Shown here: in pieces, positions 36,959 to 45,573 of the stretch
Layout of the letters: each line of letters opens with the position of its first letter
How positions within the stretch are numbered: position 1 is the stretch's first letter
Assembly: GCA_009780825.1 (NCBI GenBank)
Contig: WQZH01000002.1
Coordinates: 1 to 64,000, forward strand
DNA: 64,000 nt
Origin: Desulfobulbus sp.
GTDB lineage: Bacteria > Desulfobacterota > Desulfobulbia > Desulfobulbales > Desulfobulbaceae
Direction of reading: 5' to 3'
Notes under the pieces: model-generated
Database searches by the model: none
What the model saw: only the letters and a program-made list of their open reading frames with translations
What the model was told of the DNA's origin: nothing
Made by a program: the position numbers and the translations under genes

Positions 36959-37034
36959 GGGTCGTTAACTCAGTCGGTAGAGTATCTGCCTTTTAAGCAG
37001 AGAGTCGCGCGTTCGAGTCGCGCACGACCCACCA
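36959..37034 (+). tRNA. tRNA-Lys (anticodon UUU)
   Basis: Seven-base acceptor stem GGGTCGT/ACGACCC, D arm, anticodon loop CTTTTAA giving UUU, T arm with GTTCGAGTC, and encoded CCA at 37032-37034. Confidence 0.96.
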
Positions 37035-37052
37035 CCAATTGCAACCAATTTT

Positions 37053-37130
37053 GTCCCCATCGTCTAGCCAGGTCCAGGACACCGGCCTTTCACGTCGGCA
37101 ACACCGGTTCAAATCCGGTTGGGGACGCCA
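37053..37130 (+). tRNA. tRNA-Glu (anticodon UUC)
   Basis: Acceptor stem GTCCCCA/TGGGGAC, anticodon loop CTTTCAC giving UUC, T loop GGTTCAAATCC, encoded CCA at 37128-37130. Eighteen bases after tRNA-Lys, same transcript. Confidence 0.95.
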
Positions 37131-37133
37131 AAT

Positions 37134-37180
37134 AAAAAAGCAGGGGTGAGCTCAACAGAGCTCACCCCTGCTTCTGTTTT
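37134..37180. terminator. Bidirectional terminator between tRNA-Glu and the CopZ-like gene
   Basis: Perfect 16-bp stem (37138-37153 with 37158-37173), 4-base loop AACA. On the minus strand it is followed by a run of T (37134-37139); on the plus strand by TCTGTTTT. It serves both the tRNA operon and the convergent minus-strand operon. Confidence 0.92.
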
Positions 37181-37268
37181 GGGGTTCGCTACAAATGCGT
37201 GGCAGAGGCTACCAGTGCATCACTGGCTCCTTATGGGCTGGAGACCGGAAGCCGGCCGCAGGCAAAAA

Positions 37269-37460
37269 CTACCCGGCAACGGTAAAACCTTTGGCGGCAA
37301 TAGCCTGCCGCACCAGCTCGCTGTCGAGTATGCCCTCGAACCGGGCCTCGCCTGTGGCCAAGTCGATGGCCACCCCGGTGGCCCCCAACTCCTCCAGAGC
37401 CTTCTTAGCTGCAGCAGCACAATGCTGGCACTTCATGCCATGGATACGAAGGATTGTCAT
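37269..37460 (-). CDS. CopZ-like heavy-metal-binding protein
   Basis: A 63-residue protein made only of an HMA domain: TILRIHGMKCQHCAAAAKKAL with the metal site MxCxxC at residues 8-13 (M-K-C-Q-H-C), ending KGFTVAG. Such proteins shuttle Cu(I) or another soft metal. GAGGG lies just before ATG 37460. No P-type ATPase is nearby. It lies 46 bases after the nitrilase-fusion gene and just before the bidirectional terminator, so it may be the last gene of that operon. Confidence 0.9.
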   Translation of the reverse strand: MTILRIHGMKCQHCAAAAKKALEELGATGVAIDLATGEARFEGILDSELVRQAIAAKGFTVAG

Positions 37461-37506
37461 TGTCGCCCTCATTCATTTTATATGACAATGCATTACCGTA
37501 AAAATG

Positions 37507-38775
37507 TCATGAAACTGTTCTGATCCGGTCGATCAAACTGGTGGTCGAATGGTCATGCGTAAAAGGGATCCGCACCACCTGGCCGCCGGCGGCCTTGACC
37601 TCAGGGGCGCCGACAATCTGCTCCTCACGGTAATCCTCACCTTTGACCAGGACAGCGGGCATCAAGGTTGTAATCAGCCGCAACGGGGTGGGTTCGCCAA
37701 ACAGTACGACGAAATCCACGCATCCCAAAGCTGCCAGCACCCGCGCCCGGTCAATCTCATTGTTCACCGGCCGGCCCGGGCCCTTCAACCCACGCACCGA
37801 GTCGTCCGTATTCAACCCCACCACCAGACAATCGGCGGTGCGGCGCGCCGCTTCCAGATAACTGACATGGCCGGCGTGCAGAATATCGAAACAGCCGTTG
37901 GTAAAGGCGATACGGCTGCCCTGGCGTCTGATGAGGCTCAGGGCGGCATGCAGTTTTTCGAGAGAATAGATTTTATTTTGGTCGGCGATACACCACGACT
38001 GGTCGCCGGCCGCGTAAAAGCGGCTCCGCTGTTCGTCGACCAGGCTGTTTTCGAGCGGACAGCCGATCACCACCGCTTCGGCTCCGGCCACTTGCATTAC
38101 CGTGCCGTCGGGCGCCGCGATCATCGAGTGCCCCGCCATCTCCATAACGCCGGTCCGGCCGCAGCCATTGGCCGCAGCCACGAAAACCTGATTTTCGATG
38201 GCGCGGGCACGGACCAAGGCCTGCCAATGATCGATCCGGCTTAACGGCCATTGGGCCGATACGACCAGCAGGCGGCTACCGGCAAAAACCTGCCGTCTGG
38301 CGACCTCGGGAAAGCGAAGGTCGTAGCAAACCAGTCCGGCCAGCGGGCCGTGCGGGGTCTGGATCAGCGGGCCGGATTCACCCCCGCGATAATAGCGATC
38401 TTCCTGCCAGTGCGTGAACAGATGTTGTTTGGGCAGCCGGCCGATCACTCCATGCGGTCCAACCACAGCCAGGGAGTTAGTCGGCAGGGTGTCGTCGTCG
38501 GACAGGTCGGTCAGGGTACCGGCCAGATAGACACCATGCCGGGCAGCAATTCGCTGCATGGCGGCCAGGATTTCCGGAGACCGCCGCCCCAGTTCCGTGG
38601 TCCGTTCGTAATCAAAACCTGTGGCCCACATTTCGGGCAGCACGAGCAGGGTGCCAGGAGGGGGACCGAATCGATTAATCAGCTGCTCCGCCTCCCCAAG
38701 GTTACGTTCCACCGCCCCGAGGACGATGGCGAACTGCACGCAGGCAACAGCCGGAAAAAGTGCAGGTGTGCTCAT
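37507..38775 (-). CDS. Nitrilase-family amidase fused to an RfaE2-like nucleotidyltransferase
   Basis: A 422-residue two-domain protein. Residues 7-260 form a carbon-nitrogen hydrolase with the triad Glu48 (LPEMWATGF), Lys116 (LPKQHLF) and Cys150 (GLVCYDLRFPE); the PEMWATGF and YDLRFPE blocks resemble omega-amidase/YafV enzymes. Residues 288-422 form a cytidylyltransferase-like domain with FTNGCFDILHAGH (HxGH at 300-303) and GRPVNNEIDRARVLAALG, as in the C-terminal domain of HldE/RfaE that makes ADP-heptose. No separate heptose kinase domain is present. The start overlaps the upstream gene by 4 bases (ATGA). Whether the two reactions are linked is unknown. Confidence 0.9.
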   Translation of the reverse strand: MSTPALFPAVACVQFAIVLGAVERNLGEAEQLINRFGPPPGTLLVLPEMWATGFDYERTTELGRRSPEILAAMQRIAARHGVYLAGTLTDLSDDDTLPTNSLAVVGPHGVIGRLPKQHLFTHWQEDRYYRGGESGPLIQTPHGPLAGLVCYDLRFPEVARRQVFAGSRLLVVSAQWPLSRIDHWQALVRARAIENQVFVAAANGCGRTGVMEMAGHSMIAAPDGTVMQVAGAEAVVIGCPLENSLVDEQRSRFYAAGDQSWCIADQNKIYSLEKLHAALSLIRRQGSRIAFTNGCFDILHAGHVSYLEAARRTADCLVVGLNTDDSVRGLKGPGRPVNNEIDRARVLAALGCVDFVVLFGEPTPLRLITTLMPAVLVKGEDYREEQIVGAPEVKAAGGQVVRIPFTHDHSTTSLIDRIRTVS

Positions 38776-39479
38776 GCGTTCATATCCTCCAGGGCGGATT
38801 GTACCACGGCACTGACTGTCACCGCATGGAACAGACCGTCCTGATACAGGGTGAAGGGAGCCGGATCATCCACCATCGTCCGCAGGGTCGTGCCGGTGGC
38901 GGTCAACCGAAGGTTACCCGCCGCCAGGGCGGCCAGTCCGCGGATGGCGGCATCCTCGGCGCGCAGATAAGGAAGGATATCGCTCTCATCGGTCCCTCGG
39001 TCGAGCAGCAGGCGGGGACGGCAGCCGCTCAGCCGGGCCACGCCCCAGAGCAGGCCGCGCTGCAACCCGGGATGCTCGATATAGTTGCCGTCCTGGCAGA
39101 TCTCCAGACCATCCTCGCGCATATAGGAAATCAGCATGTGGACATACTCATCGGCCAGACCGGCATGGCAACTCATGGCCTCGGCCATGGACTCCGGGGC
39201 GCCCCAACCGATGCCGCCGGATTCATCGTTGAGGCTCCAGAGGAAACGACGCATCACCATCCGCGCCGCCTCCGTATCCGTCTCCGCCAACCTGGCCACG
39301 GCATCGCCCATGCAGCTGACCGCGTGCCACCGCAGACGCTGATCATCCCGGCAGATTGCCGCAAACAGGACATTGACCACATCCTTGGCCGGATAACGGC
39401 GCATCAACGCCATGATGACGGCAAGATCCTGGCCTTGCAACATGGCCAGGATCTCGTTCTTGATCTTCCGGCTACCCAA
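38772..39479 (-). CDS. DVU0298 family HEAT-like protein
   Basis: A 235-residue soluble all-helical protein. It matches my memory of the DVU0298 family of sulfate reducers: GIGWGAPESMAEAMSCH in the centre, QRGLLWGVARLS, then LRAEDAAIRGLAALAAGNL, a HEAT-like pattern. Function unknown; HEAT-like folds bind partner proteins. The start is TTG 39479 with AGGT upstream; the next ATG is 12 codons in. It lies 14 bases after ferritin and overlaps the fusion gene, so all three are probably cotranscribed. Confidence 0.8.
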   Translation of the reverse strand: MGSRKIKNEILAMLQGQDLAVIMALMRRYPAKDVVNVLFAAICRDDQRLRWHAVSCMGDAVARLAETDTEAARMVMRRFLWSLNDESGGIGWGAPESMAEAMSCHAGLADEYVHMLISYMREDGLEICQDGNYIEHPGLQRGLLWGVARLSGCRPRLLLDRGTDESDILPYLRAEDAAIRGLAALAAGNLRLTATGTTLRTMVDDPAPFTLYQDGLFHAVTVSAVVQSALEDMNA

Positions 39480-39493
39480 GCCGCAAACCTGGC

Positions 39494-40006
39494 TTATTGA
39501 GCAGCAGGCGCAGACATGGTAAAGACCCGTTTGTTCAGCTCAGCATCTACCATAAACAGACCAGAGGGATTGTCCTTGATCAGTTTGAGCTTTTCGACGA
39601 TTTCGCCGGCACTGGCCTCCTCTTCTACCTGTTCGGAAATAAACCATTGCAGGAAGTTGTTGGTGGCATGGTCTTTTTCGCTGATCGCCAAATCGATCAG
39701 ATCGTTGATCAGACTGGTGACATGCCGCTCATGCTTGAGCACCGCCTCAAAAACGGCCAGCGGCGATGTCCAGGCGGTTTCCGGCTTGGCAATAGCCTCC
39801 AGGGTCACTTTGCCGCCGCGCTCGTTAGTGAAATCGTAGAATTTCATGGCATGCATCAGTTCTTCCTGCGCCTGAACCCGCATCCAGGTGGCAAATCCCT
39901 TGAGACTGATCGATTGAAAATACGCCTCCATAGCCAGGTACAGGTAGGAGGAATACATTTCCGCATTAATTTGACCGTTCAGCGCCTTCAGCATCTTCTT
40001 CTGCAT
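39494..40006 (-). CDS. Bacterial ferritin (non-heme)
   Basis: Stores iron as a 24-mer shell and oxidises Fe(II). The 170-residue protein has the ferritin-like four-helix pattern: INAEMYSSYLYLAMEAYF (Glu of the diiron site), QAQEELMHAMKFYDF (ExxH), and a later EKDHATNNFLQWFISEQVEEE helix. AAAGGAGGT precedes ATG 40006; the frame is open far upstream but that part has no support. Likely promoter region is 40007-40187. It is first in a minus-strand operon. Confidence 0.95.
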   Translation of the reverse strand: MQKKMLKALNGQINAEMYSSYLYLAMEAYFQSISLKGFATWMRVQAQEELMHAMKFYDFTNERGGKVTLEAIAKPETAWTSPLAVFEAVLKHERHVTSLINDLIDLAISEKDHATNNFLQWFISEQVEEEASAGEIVEKLKLIKDNPSGLFMVDAELNKRVFTMSAPAAQ

Positions 40007-40187
40007 GGTGACCTCCTTTGCCAAGCCGATTGGACAGCCTGACAAGAAATATTTTCGATAATAACGGTGCCTGTTACTATAAACCCAACAATGAGATACT
40101 CCATAGTTTTCTTGAAAAATGTTGTCTTTTGCAGGCAAACCTGTTTCCCTATGCTCCCTGAGCAAACCGCTCAACATGGAGCAGAGC

Positions 40188-40943
40188 ATGCAAAAAACCG
40201 TTTGTATAACCGGAGCGACCTCCGGTTTCGGCAGGGCCTGCGCCGAACGGTTTGCCGCTGAAGGATGGCGGCTCATCGTCATCGGCCGGCGGGCGGATCG
40301 GCTCAAGGAGTTGCGGGCACAGTACAGTGCGATCCCGCTCCACGCCGTGGAGATTGACATCCGCGATCTGGGCGCGGTGGAGGCTATGCTTCGCAACCTG
40401 CCGGAGGGCTTCCGCGACGTAGACGTCCTGGTCAACAACGCCGGCCTGGCGCTCGGCCTGGAAGGAGCCCACCAGGCCAGCCTCAACGACTGGGAGAACA
40501 TGATCGACACCAATATCAAAGGGCTGTGCTACCTCACCCGTTGCCTGTTGCCGGCCATGGTCGCCCGCAACCAGGGCCATGTCATCAACATGGGCTCGGT
40601 CGCCGGCACCTACCCCTACCCGGGCGGCAATGTCTACGGTGCCACCAAGGCATTCGTCAAACAATTCTCCCGCAACCTGCTCGCCGACCTGATCCACACC
40701 AAGATCCGGGTGACCAACATCGAACCGGGACTTGCGGAGAGCGAGTTCTCCCTCGTCCGCTTCCACGGCGACAAGGGCAAGGCCGACGCGGTCTACAAGG
40801 GCACCCAGCCCTTGCGGCCGGCGGATATCGCCGAGATAGTCCACTGGGTGACCACGGTGCCGTCACATGTCAATATCTGTACGGTCGAGGTCATGCCGGT
40901 CTGCCAGGGCTGTGGCCCCCTGGCTATTCACCGGGAAGCCTGA
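40188..40943 (+). CDS. Short-chain dehydrogenase/reductase, YdfG-like
   Basis: A 251-residue NAD(P)-dependent oxidoreductase. Cofactor motif TGATSGFG (residues 8-15), an RR pair near residues 34-35 suggesting NADP, NNAG, and catalytic Ser/Tyr/Lys in [21 protein letters not shown]. It resembles 3-hydroxy acid dehydrogenase YdfG, but pairing with fabB 14 bases downstream opens an acyl-carrier reductase role. ATG 40188 is chosen because GGAG lies 6 bases upstream; ATG 40176 is less likely. Confidence 0.88.
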   Translation: MQKTVCITGATSGFGRACAERFAAEGWRLIVIGRRADRLKELRAQYSAIPLHAVEIDIRDLGAVEAMLRNLPEGFRDVDVLVNNAGLALGLEGAHQASLNDWENMIDTNIKGLCYLTRCLLPAMVARNQGHVINMGSVAGTYPYPGGNVYGATKAFVKQFSRNLLADLIHTKIRVTNIEPGLAESEFSLVRFHGDKGKADAVYKGTQPLRPADIAEIVHWVTTVPSHVNICTVEVMPVCQGCGPLAIHREA

Positions 40944-40957
40944 ACGAGGAGCATCGC

Positions 40958-42166
40958 ATGCGACGAGTAGTGATCACCGGCATGGGTATCGTCTCGCCCC
41001 TGGGAGATTCAATCGCCGAAGTGTTGGCGTCTCTGCAGGCGGGCCGCTCGGGCATCCGCCCGCATCCATCCTACCGCGAGATAGGACTGCGCTCCCAGAT
41101 CGGCGGCTTCACCCGGGTCGATCTGAAGGAACAGATCGACAAGAAGCATCTGCGCTTCATGGGCAACGCCGCCGCCTATGCCTCCATTGCCATGCAACAG
41201 GCGATTGCCGATGCCGGACTGAGCGAGCAAGAAGTCTCCCATCCCCGCACCGGCCTGATCATCGGCTCCGGCGGTACCTCGGCCGAAAATGTGGTAGCCA
41301 CCGCCGATATCATGCGGGAAAAAGGGCTGAAGCGGCTTTCCCCCTTCATGGTCCCGCGGACCATGAGCAGCACGACTTCCGCCTGTCTGACCAGCACCCA
41401 CCGGATCAAGGGGCTGTGCTATTCGATCTCCTCGGCCTGCGCCACCGGATCGCACTGCATCGGCGCTGCCATGGAGCAAATTCAGCTGGGCAAGCAAGAT
41501 GTAATCTTTGCCGGCGGCGCCGACGAGGAACATTGGACCCAGACCGCCATGTTCGATGCCATGGGTGCCCTGTCCACCCGATTCAACGACAACCCGGAAC
41601 GGGCTTCCCGCCCCTACGATCGCGACCGCGACGGCTTTGTCGTCGCCAACGGGGCCGGGCTGGTGGTGCTGGAGGAATACGAACGGGCAAAAAAACGAGG
41701 GGCGAACATCTACGCCGAGGTGATGGGCTACGGCGCCACCACCGACGGCTCGGACATGGTGCAACCTTCAGGTGAGGGCGCGGTACGATGCATCCTCCAG
41801 GCCTTGGCGGCTCTTTCAGCTCCCATCGACTACATCAACGCCCACGGCACCTCCACCCCCATCGGCGACCTGGTGGAACTGCGGGCCATCCGCGAAGTAT
41901 TCGGCACGGACAACCCGCCGATCAGCTCGACCAAGTCCCTCTCCGGCCACAGCCTGGGCGCGGCCGGGGTGCATGAGGTCATTTACAGCTTGCTGATGCT
42001 GAACCATGGTTTTATCTGCGGTTCGGCCAACATCGAGGCAATGGATCCGGAAGCGGCCGGGCACAACATCGTGACCGCCAACCGCGATGACCGGCTGACC
42101 ACGGTGATGAGCAACAGCTACGGCTTCGGCGGCACCAACGCTTGCCTGATTTTCAGAAAGGTGTGA
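40958..42166 (+). CDS. fabB: Beta-ketoacyl-ACP synthase I
   Basis: Elongates acyl chains in fatty acid synthesis; FabB-type enzymes are needed for unsaturated fatty acids when paired with FabA. The 402-residue protein begins [16 protein letters not shown] and has the Cys161-His-His triad in [26 protein letters not shown] and [11 protein letters not shown]. Similarity is markedly higher to FabB ([28 protein letters not shown]) than FabF. GAGGAG precedes the ATG. No fabA gene is seen in the window. Confidence 0.94.
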   Translation: MRRVVITGMGIVSPLGDSIAEVLASLQAGRSGIRPHPSYREIGLRSQIGGFTRVDLKEQIDKKHLRFMGNAAAYASIAMQQAIADAGLSEQEVSHPRTGLIIGSGGTSAENVVATADIMREKGLKRLSPFMVPRTMSSTTSACLTSTHRIKGLCYSISSACATGSHCIGAAMEQIQLGKQDVIFAGGADEEHWTQTAMFDAMGALSTRFNDNPERASRPYDRDRDGFVVANGAGLVVLEEYERAKKRGANIYAEVMGYGATTDGSDMVQPSGEGAVRCILQALAALSAPIDYINAHGTSTPIGDLVELRAIREVFGTDNPPISSTKSLSGHSLGAAGVHEVIYSLLMLNHGFICGSANIEAMDPEAAGHNIVTANRDDRLTTVMSNSYGFGGTNACLIFRKV

Positions 42167-42225
42167 TTGGCGGAGGCGCATCGTTTCTCTTAGATTTTCA
42201 GCAACACCTCAAGCCGAGGCTTTGC

Positions 42226-44432
42226 TTAAGGCTGATCAAGGACGATGTGCCCTACGGTTTCAACGGAATGCCTCGTCTTTCTGTTCTTTGACCTCTCCGC
42301 CTCATCCTTGACCTGAAACCCTGTCGTGGTCCGGTTTCGCATCCGCAGGGCAACCGGGCTGGCATCATTGGTGGTTTGCATGCCAGCCACCAGCAAGGGA
42401 ATCTGGTCAAAGGCACTCTTATATTTTCCGCTATACCAGGCATCGGTCACCGAATTGGCTGTTTTGGCCACCACATACCGCAGCGTCCCGAGCATGCCGG
42501 TACTTGGCTCCCAAGCGATGTAGTGGACGGTCTCGTCAAGGTGCTTATTGGCGTTCCTTTCCTGTTCTTGGTACGAGTATGCGAAACCGGATGCTGTGAT
42601 GCTCTTGAGACGGCCGCTTATCGTTTTCGCATCATTCATTGTGGTAACAGTGGCGAGCACCACCGGGATCTTGGCGAAAGCGGACTTGAAAGCCGTTGTT
42701 TTGAAGCTGGTGGCTCCCGTAAAACTGCCGGCTTCGACGGCTGTGCCATTGGGCAGGGTGTAGTGGCCTTGCTCCATGACCAGGTAGCTGATCGTCTCTT
42801 GCGGATGGATGCCATCCAGATAATCCCATTCGGTCACCTTGATGTCAAATCCTGTCTTGTCGACGTTGCGGATACGGACAGTACAGGGATCCGCGTTGTT
42901 GAAGCTCGGCGGGCCGGCAACGACAATCGGGTTGATGAACGGCGTAGTCAGGGGAACACGCGCCCACTCGCTGCCAACCGCAATCTCGCCGGTTTCCAAT
43001 TTCACGTCTGTTGTCGGCTGTGTTGGCAGCTCGGTCTTCGCGGTAATGGTGACACTGGCTGTGCCGGTCGCTCCTTTGTCGTCCGTTACCTGCAAGGTGG
43101 CGGTGAACGTGGCGGCCGTGGTGTAGGTATGGGGGACCGATTTGCCGGTGACTGTCCCGCCGTCGCCAAAATTCCACACATAATTGGTGATACTGCCGTC
43201 GCTGTCGGTCGATCCGCCTCCGTTGAAGGTGACGGCGAGCGGCGCCGGACCGATAGTCGGCGCAGCGCTGATGACCGCCTGAGGCGGTTTACTGTTTGTC
43301 CCCGGCGTCGTGACGATGACCGGCGTCGTGGCCCAACTACTTTGTCCCTTGCTGTCGGCAACGGTCAAGGTGACGGTATATATGCCTGCCGCCATGTACC
43401 TATGGGAGACGGTGACTCCGGTTCCCGAAGCGCCGTCCCCAAAACTCCAGGCATAGGAGGCAATGGTGGCGTTGGTGGCGGCCGAGCCCAATCCGTCGAA
43501 CTGGATGGTGAGCGGCGCGGAACCTGTCGCCGCCGAGGACGATATGACAGCTTTTGGGGTAGGCACCGCGACAATAGGATTGACGACCGTGATGGTGACG
43601 GCCGCCGCGTCGGCCGCGCCGGTACTGTCGGCAATCGTCAAGGTGGCTGTGTATGTGTCCGCTGTCGTATAGGTATGGCTGGCTGCCGGGGTCGTCGCCA
43701 TCGAGCCTCGCCGAAATCCCTCTGGTAGCTTGTCACGCTGCCGGTTGACGCGGTACCGTCGAAGGTCACGGACAGAGGTGCCGGACCGCTGACGGTACGA
43801 GCAACGATTTGAGCCTTCAGTTCTGCATCGCCTGTGCCGCTCCTGGCGTCGCCAGCATAGGTGAGGGCGTTGGAAAAACTGGTTTCGGTGTTGTCGGCAT
43901 TGACCGCCGTCAGGGTGTAGATGGCCGGAGTTTTTACGAGGTCGGTGGTGCAGGTCAGCTGCCGAGCGGTCGGATCATCAGTCTGGCACATCAAGGTAGA
44001 GTTCTGGTAAACGCGAAACCCTTTGACAATTGCCTGCTGGTCGTATTGCCAAGAGAAAGTGAGCTGTTTGCTGCCTGTCGTCTCTGGTCCCTCCGAAAGG
44101 CCCTGCGTGTCCGGATTATTGGAGAAGGTAAAAGGAAAAGGTGTGGAACCCGGGCTTTCAGTGCCGTCGTCGAAGGTAGCGGTCAGGGTGAAGTTGGTGG
44201 TGTCCTGGGTCAGCAATACCGGGCAGTCCATCGCGGTGGCGGCGGGGTCTTCGGCCCGGCAAACAAAAACGCCTTCCTGGTACAGCTTGAATCCGGTAAC
44301 GGCCGGTGAAGCAGGCGGGGTGTATTCCCATTCGACATGGATTGTTTGAGAAGTCGCCGCTAAAGCCAGCCCCGGCAGAAAACAGCCGAGAAGGAAAAAG
44401 AGGGGGATGATCCTGGTGTGTATCGTTACCAC
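42226..44432 (-). pseudogene. Exported PKD-domain/H-type-lectin-like protein, interrupted by a one-base frameshift
   Basis: Two frames, 43638-44432 and 42226-43701, encode one protein of about 735 residues if one base is restored near 43707/43708. The first part has a GTG start, signal peptide (LFFLLGCFLPGLALA), two fibronectin-like Cys-paired segments and the start of a PKD domain; it reaches YQRDFGE where FGDG is expected. Adding one base gives FGDGSMATTPAASHTYTTADTY and continues into two more PKD domains (SFGDG, NFGDG) and a C-terminal region with repeated FxxIPxxxA units resembling H-type lectin folds. Likely a secreted adhesin. The break may be a real mutation, phase variation or an assembly error. 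Confidence 0.85.
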
Positions 44433-44876
44433 TGAATGAGAAAATCAAAATCTTGATGTCACGTTGGTGTCACTGCAAAAACGGAAGCGCGATGCAGGCC
44501 ATGGGTTATTGTCTGTCACTGCACCACCGCCGGATTTATGTCAATTTCCCTTGTTGATGCAATCGACCTCATCCGTCAGCCCTTGTTGTTCATCGCGGCA
44601 GAAACCTAAGTATTGCTTCAGAAATAGGAAATGATATTGTACAGCATCGCCTCGATTACAAGGGATTCACGATTCTTTGTCCATTCGCCTGCCGGCCGGC
44701 GGACAGGCCCTGCTCCGCAGCGTCTTCTATCCGGTTCTTGTCCATCGGTCCGCGGTTGCGCTCCACGCTCCCTTCCCGCAATCAGTCACCCTCATGCGGT
44801 TAGCGCTTCGCCCACGGTGATCAATTTCCGGCGAGACTTGTACCTGCCCGTTGAAGTGCGCCTATACTGGTCGCAA
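44433..44876. other. Intergenic region between the PKD gene and secB
   Basis: About 440 bases with no recognisable gene. A GC-rich palindromic patch (TGCCTGCCGGCCGGCGGACAGG-like, about 44690-44711) is present. It probably holds the promoter of the PKD gene. Confidence 0.45.
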
Positions 44877-44916
44877 AAAAACGGCGGGCACGCGCTTTCG
44901 CCTGTCCGCCGTTTTT
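44877..44916. terminator. Terminator downstream of secB
   Basis: Stem 44877-44887 (AAAAACGGCGG) with 44906-44916 (CCGCCGTTTTT). On the minus strand the T run follows the stem, about 80 bases after the secB stop; it would also work on the plus strand. Confidence 0.8.
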
Positions 44917-44995
44917 CCCACCCCAAGTGCGCTCTGTAGAATCTACCCAAAGCGCGCTTACCATGCCGGCAGCATGGCAAGCGCGCCAGGGTTGA

Positions 44996-45460
44996 TCACG
45001 CATCCTTTTGCTGGCGCTGAGCGTTGTCGTAGAGGGCGATGAAGTTGATCGGCTCCATTAAAAACGGCATGAAGCCGCCATCCACGGCGGATTGACAGAC
45101 GATTTGTCGAGTGAAGGGAAAAAGCATCAAGGGGCAGTCGACCGCCAGCACCCGTTCGTGGTGTTCCTGGGGAATATTCTTCATCAAAAAAACAGCGGCA
45201 TGTTCGATCTCGACGATAAACATCACCGAATCGTCGTTGTTCTTATCCAGAATTTTGGCGGTGATGGCGATGGAAACCTCACTGTGGTCATCATCGATCT
45301 TCTGGTTTTTTAACTGGAGATTGAAATCTACTTTGGGATCCTGATTGCGCGCCAGAAACACCTTTGGAGCATTGGGGCTCTCGAAGGAAAAGTCCTTGAT
45401 GTACATCTTCTGCATACGGAAAATAGGGATTTCCTGCTGGTTGGGAGTCCGATCTGCCAT
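44996..45460 (-). CDS. secB: Protein-export chaperone SecB
   Basis: Holds precursor proteins unfolded and delivers them to SecA. The 154-residue protein is typical in length, with MYIKDFSFESPNAPKVF near residue 19, the central beta pattern VSIAITAKILDKNN, and the CPLMLFPFTRQIV and FMPFLMEPINFIALY segments. AAGGA precedes ATG 45460. Monocistronic, ended by the hairpin at 44877. Confidence 0.95.
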   Translation of the reverse strand: MADRTPNQQEIPIFRMQKMYIKDFSFESPNAPKVFLARNQDPKVDFNLQLKNQKIDDDHSEVSIAITAKILDKNNDDSVMFIVEIEHAAVFLMKNIPQEHHERVLAVDCPLMLFPFTRQIVCQSAVDGGFMPFLMEPINFIALYDNAQRQQKDA

Positions 45461-45573
45461 GGTCTGTCCTTGTGGTGGAAGTCATTCAAAACCGGTGGAT
45501 TTGGGCACCGGCAGCTTATTTTACAGGAGGCATCCTACCAGGGGATGCCTCGGAAAGACAATGAAAAAACCGT

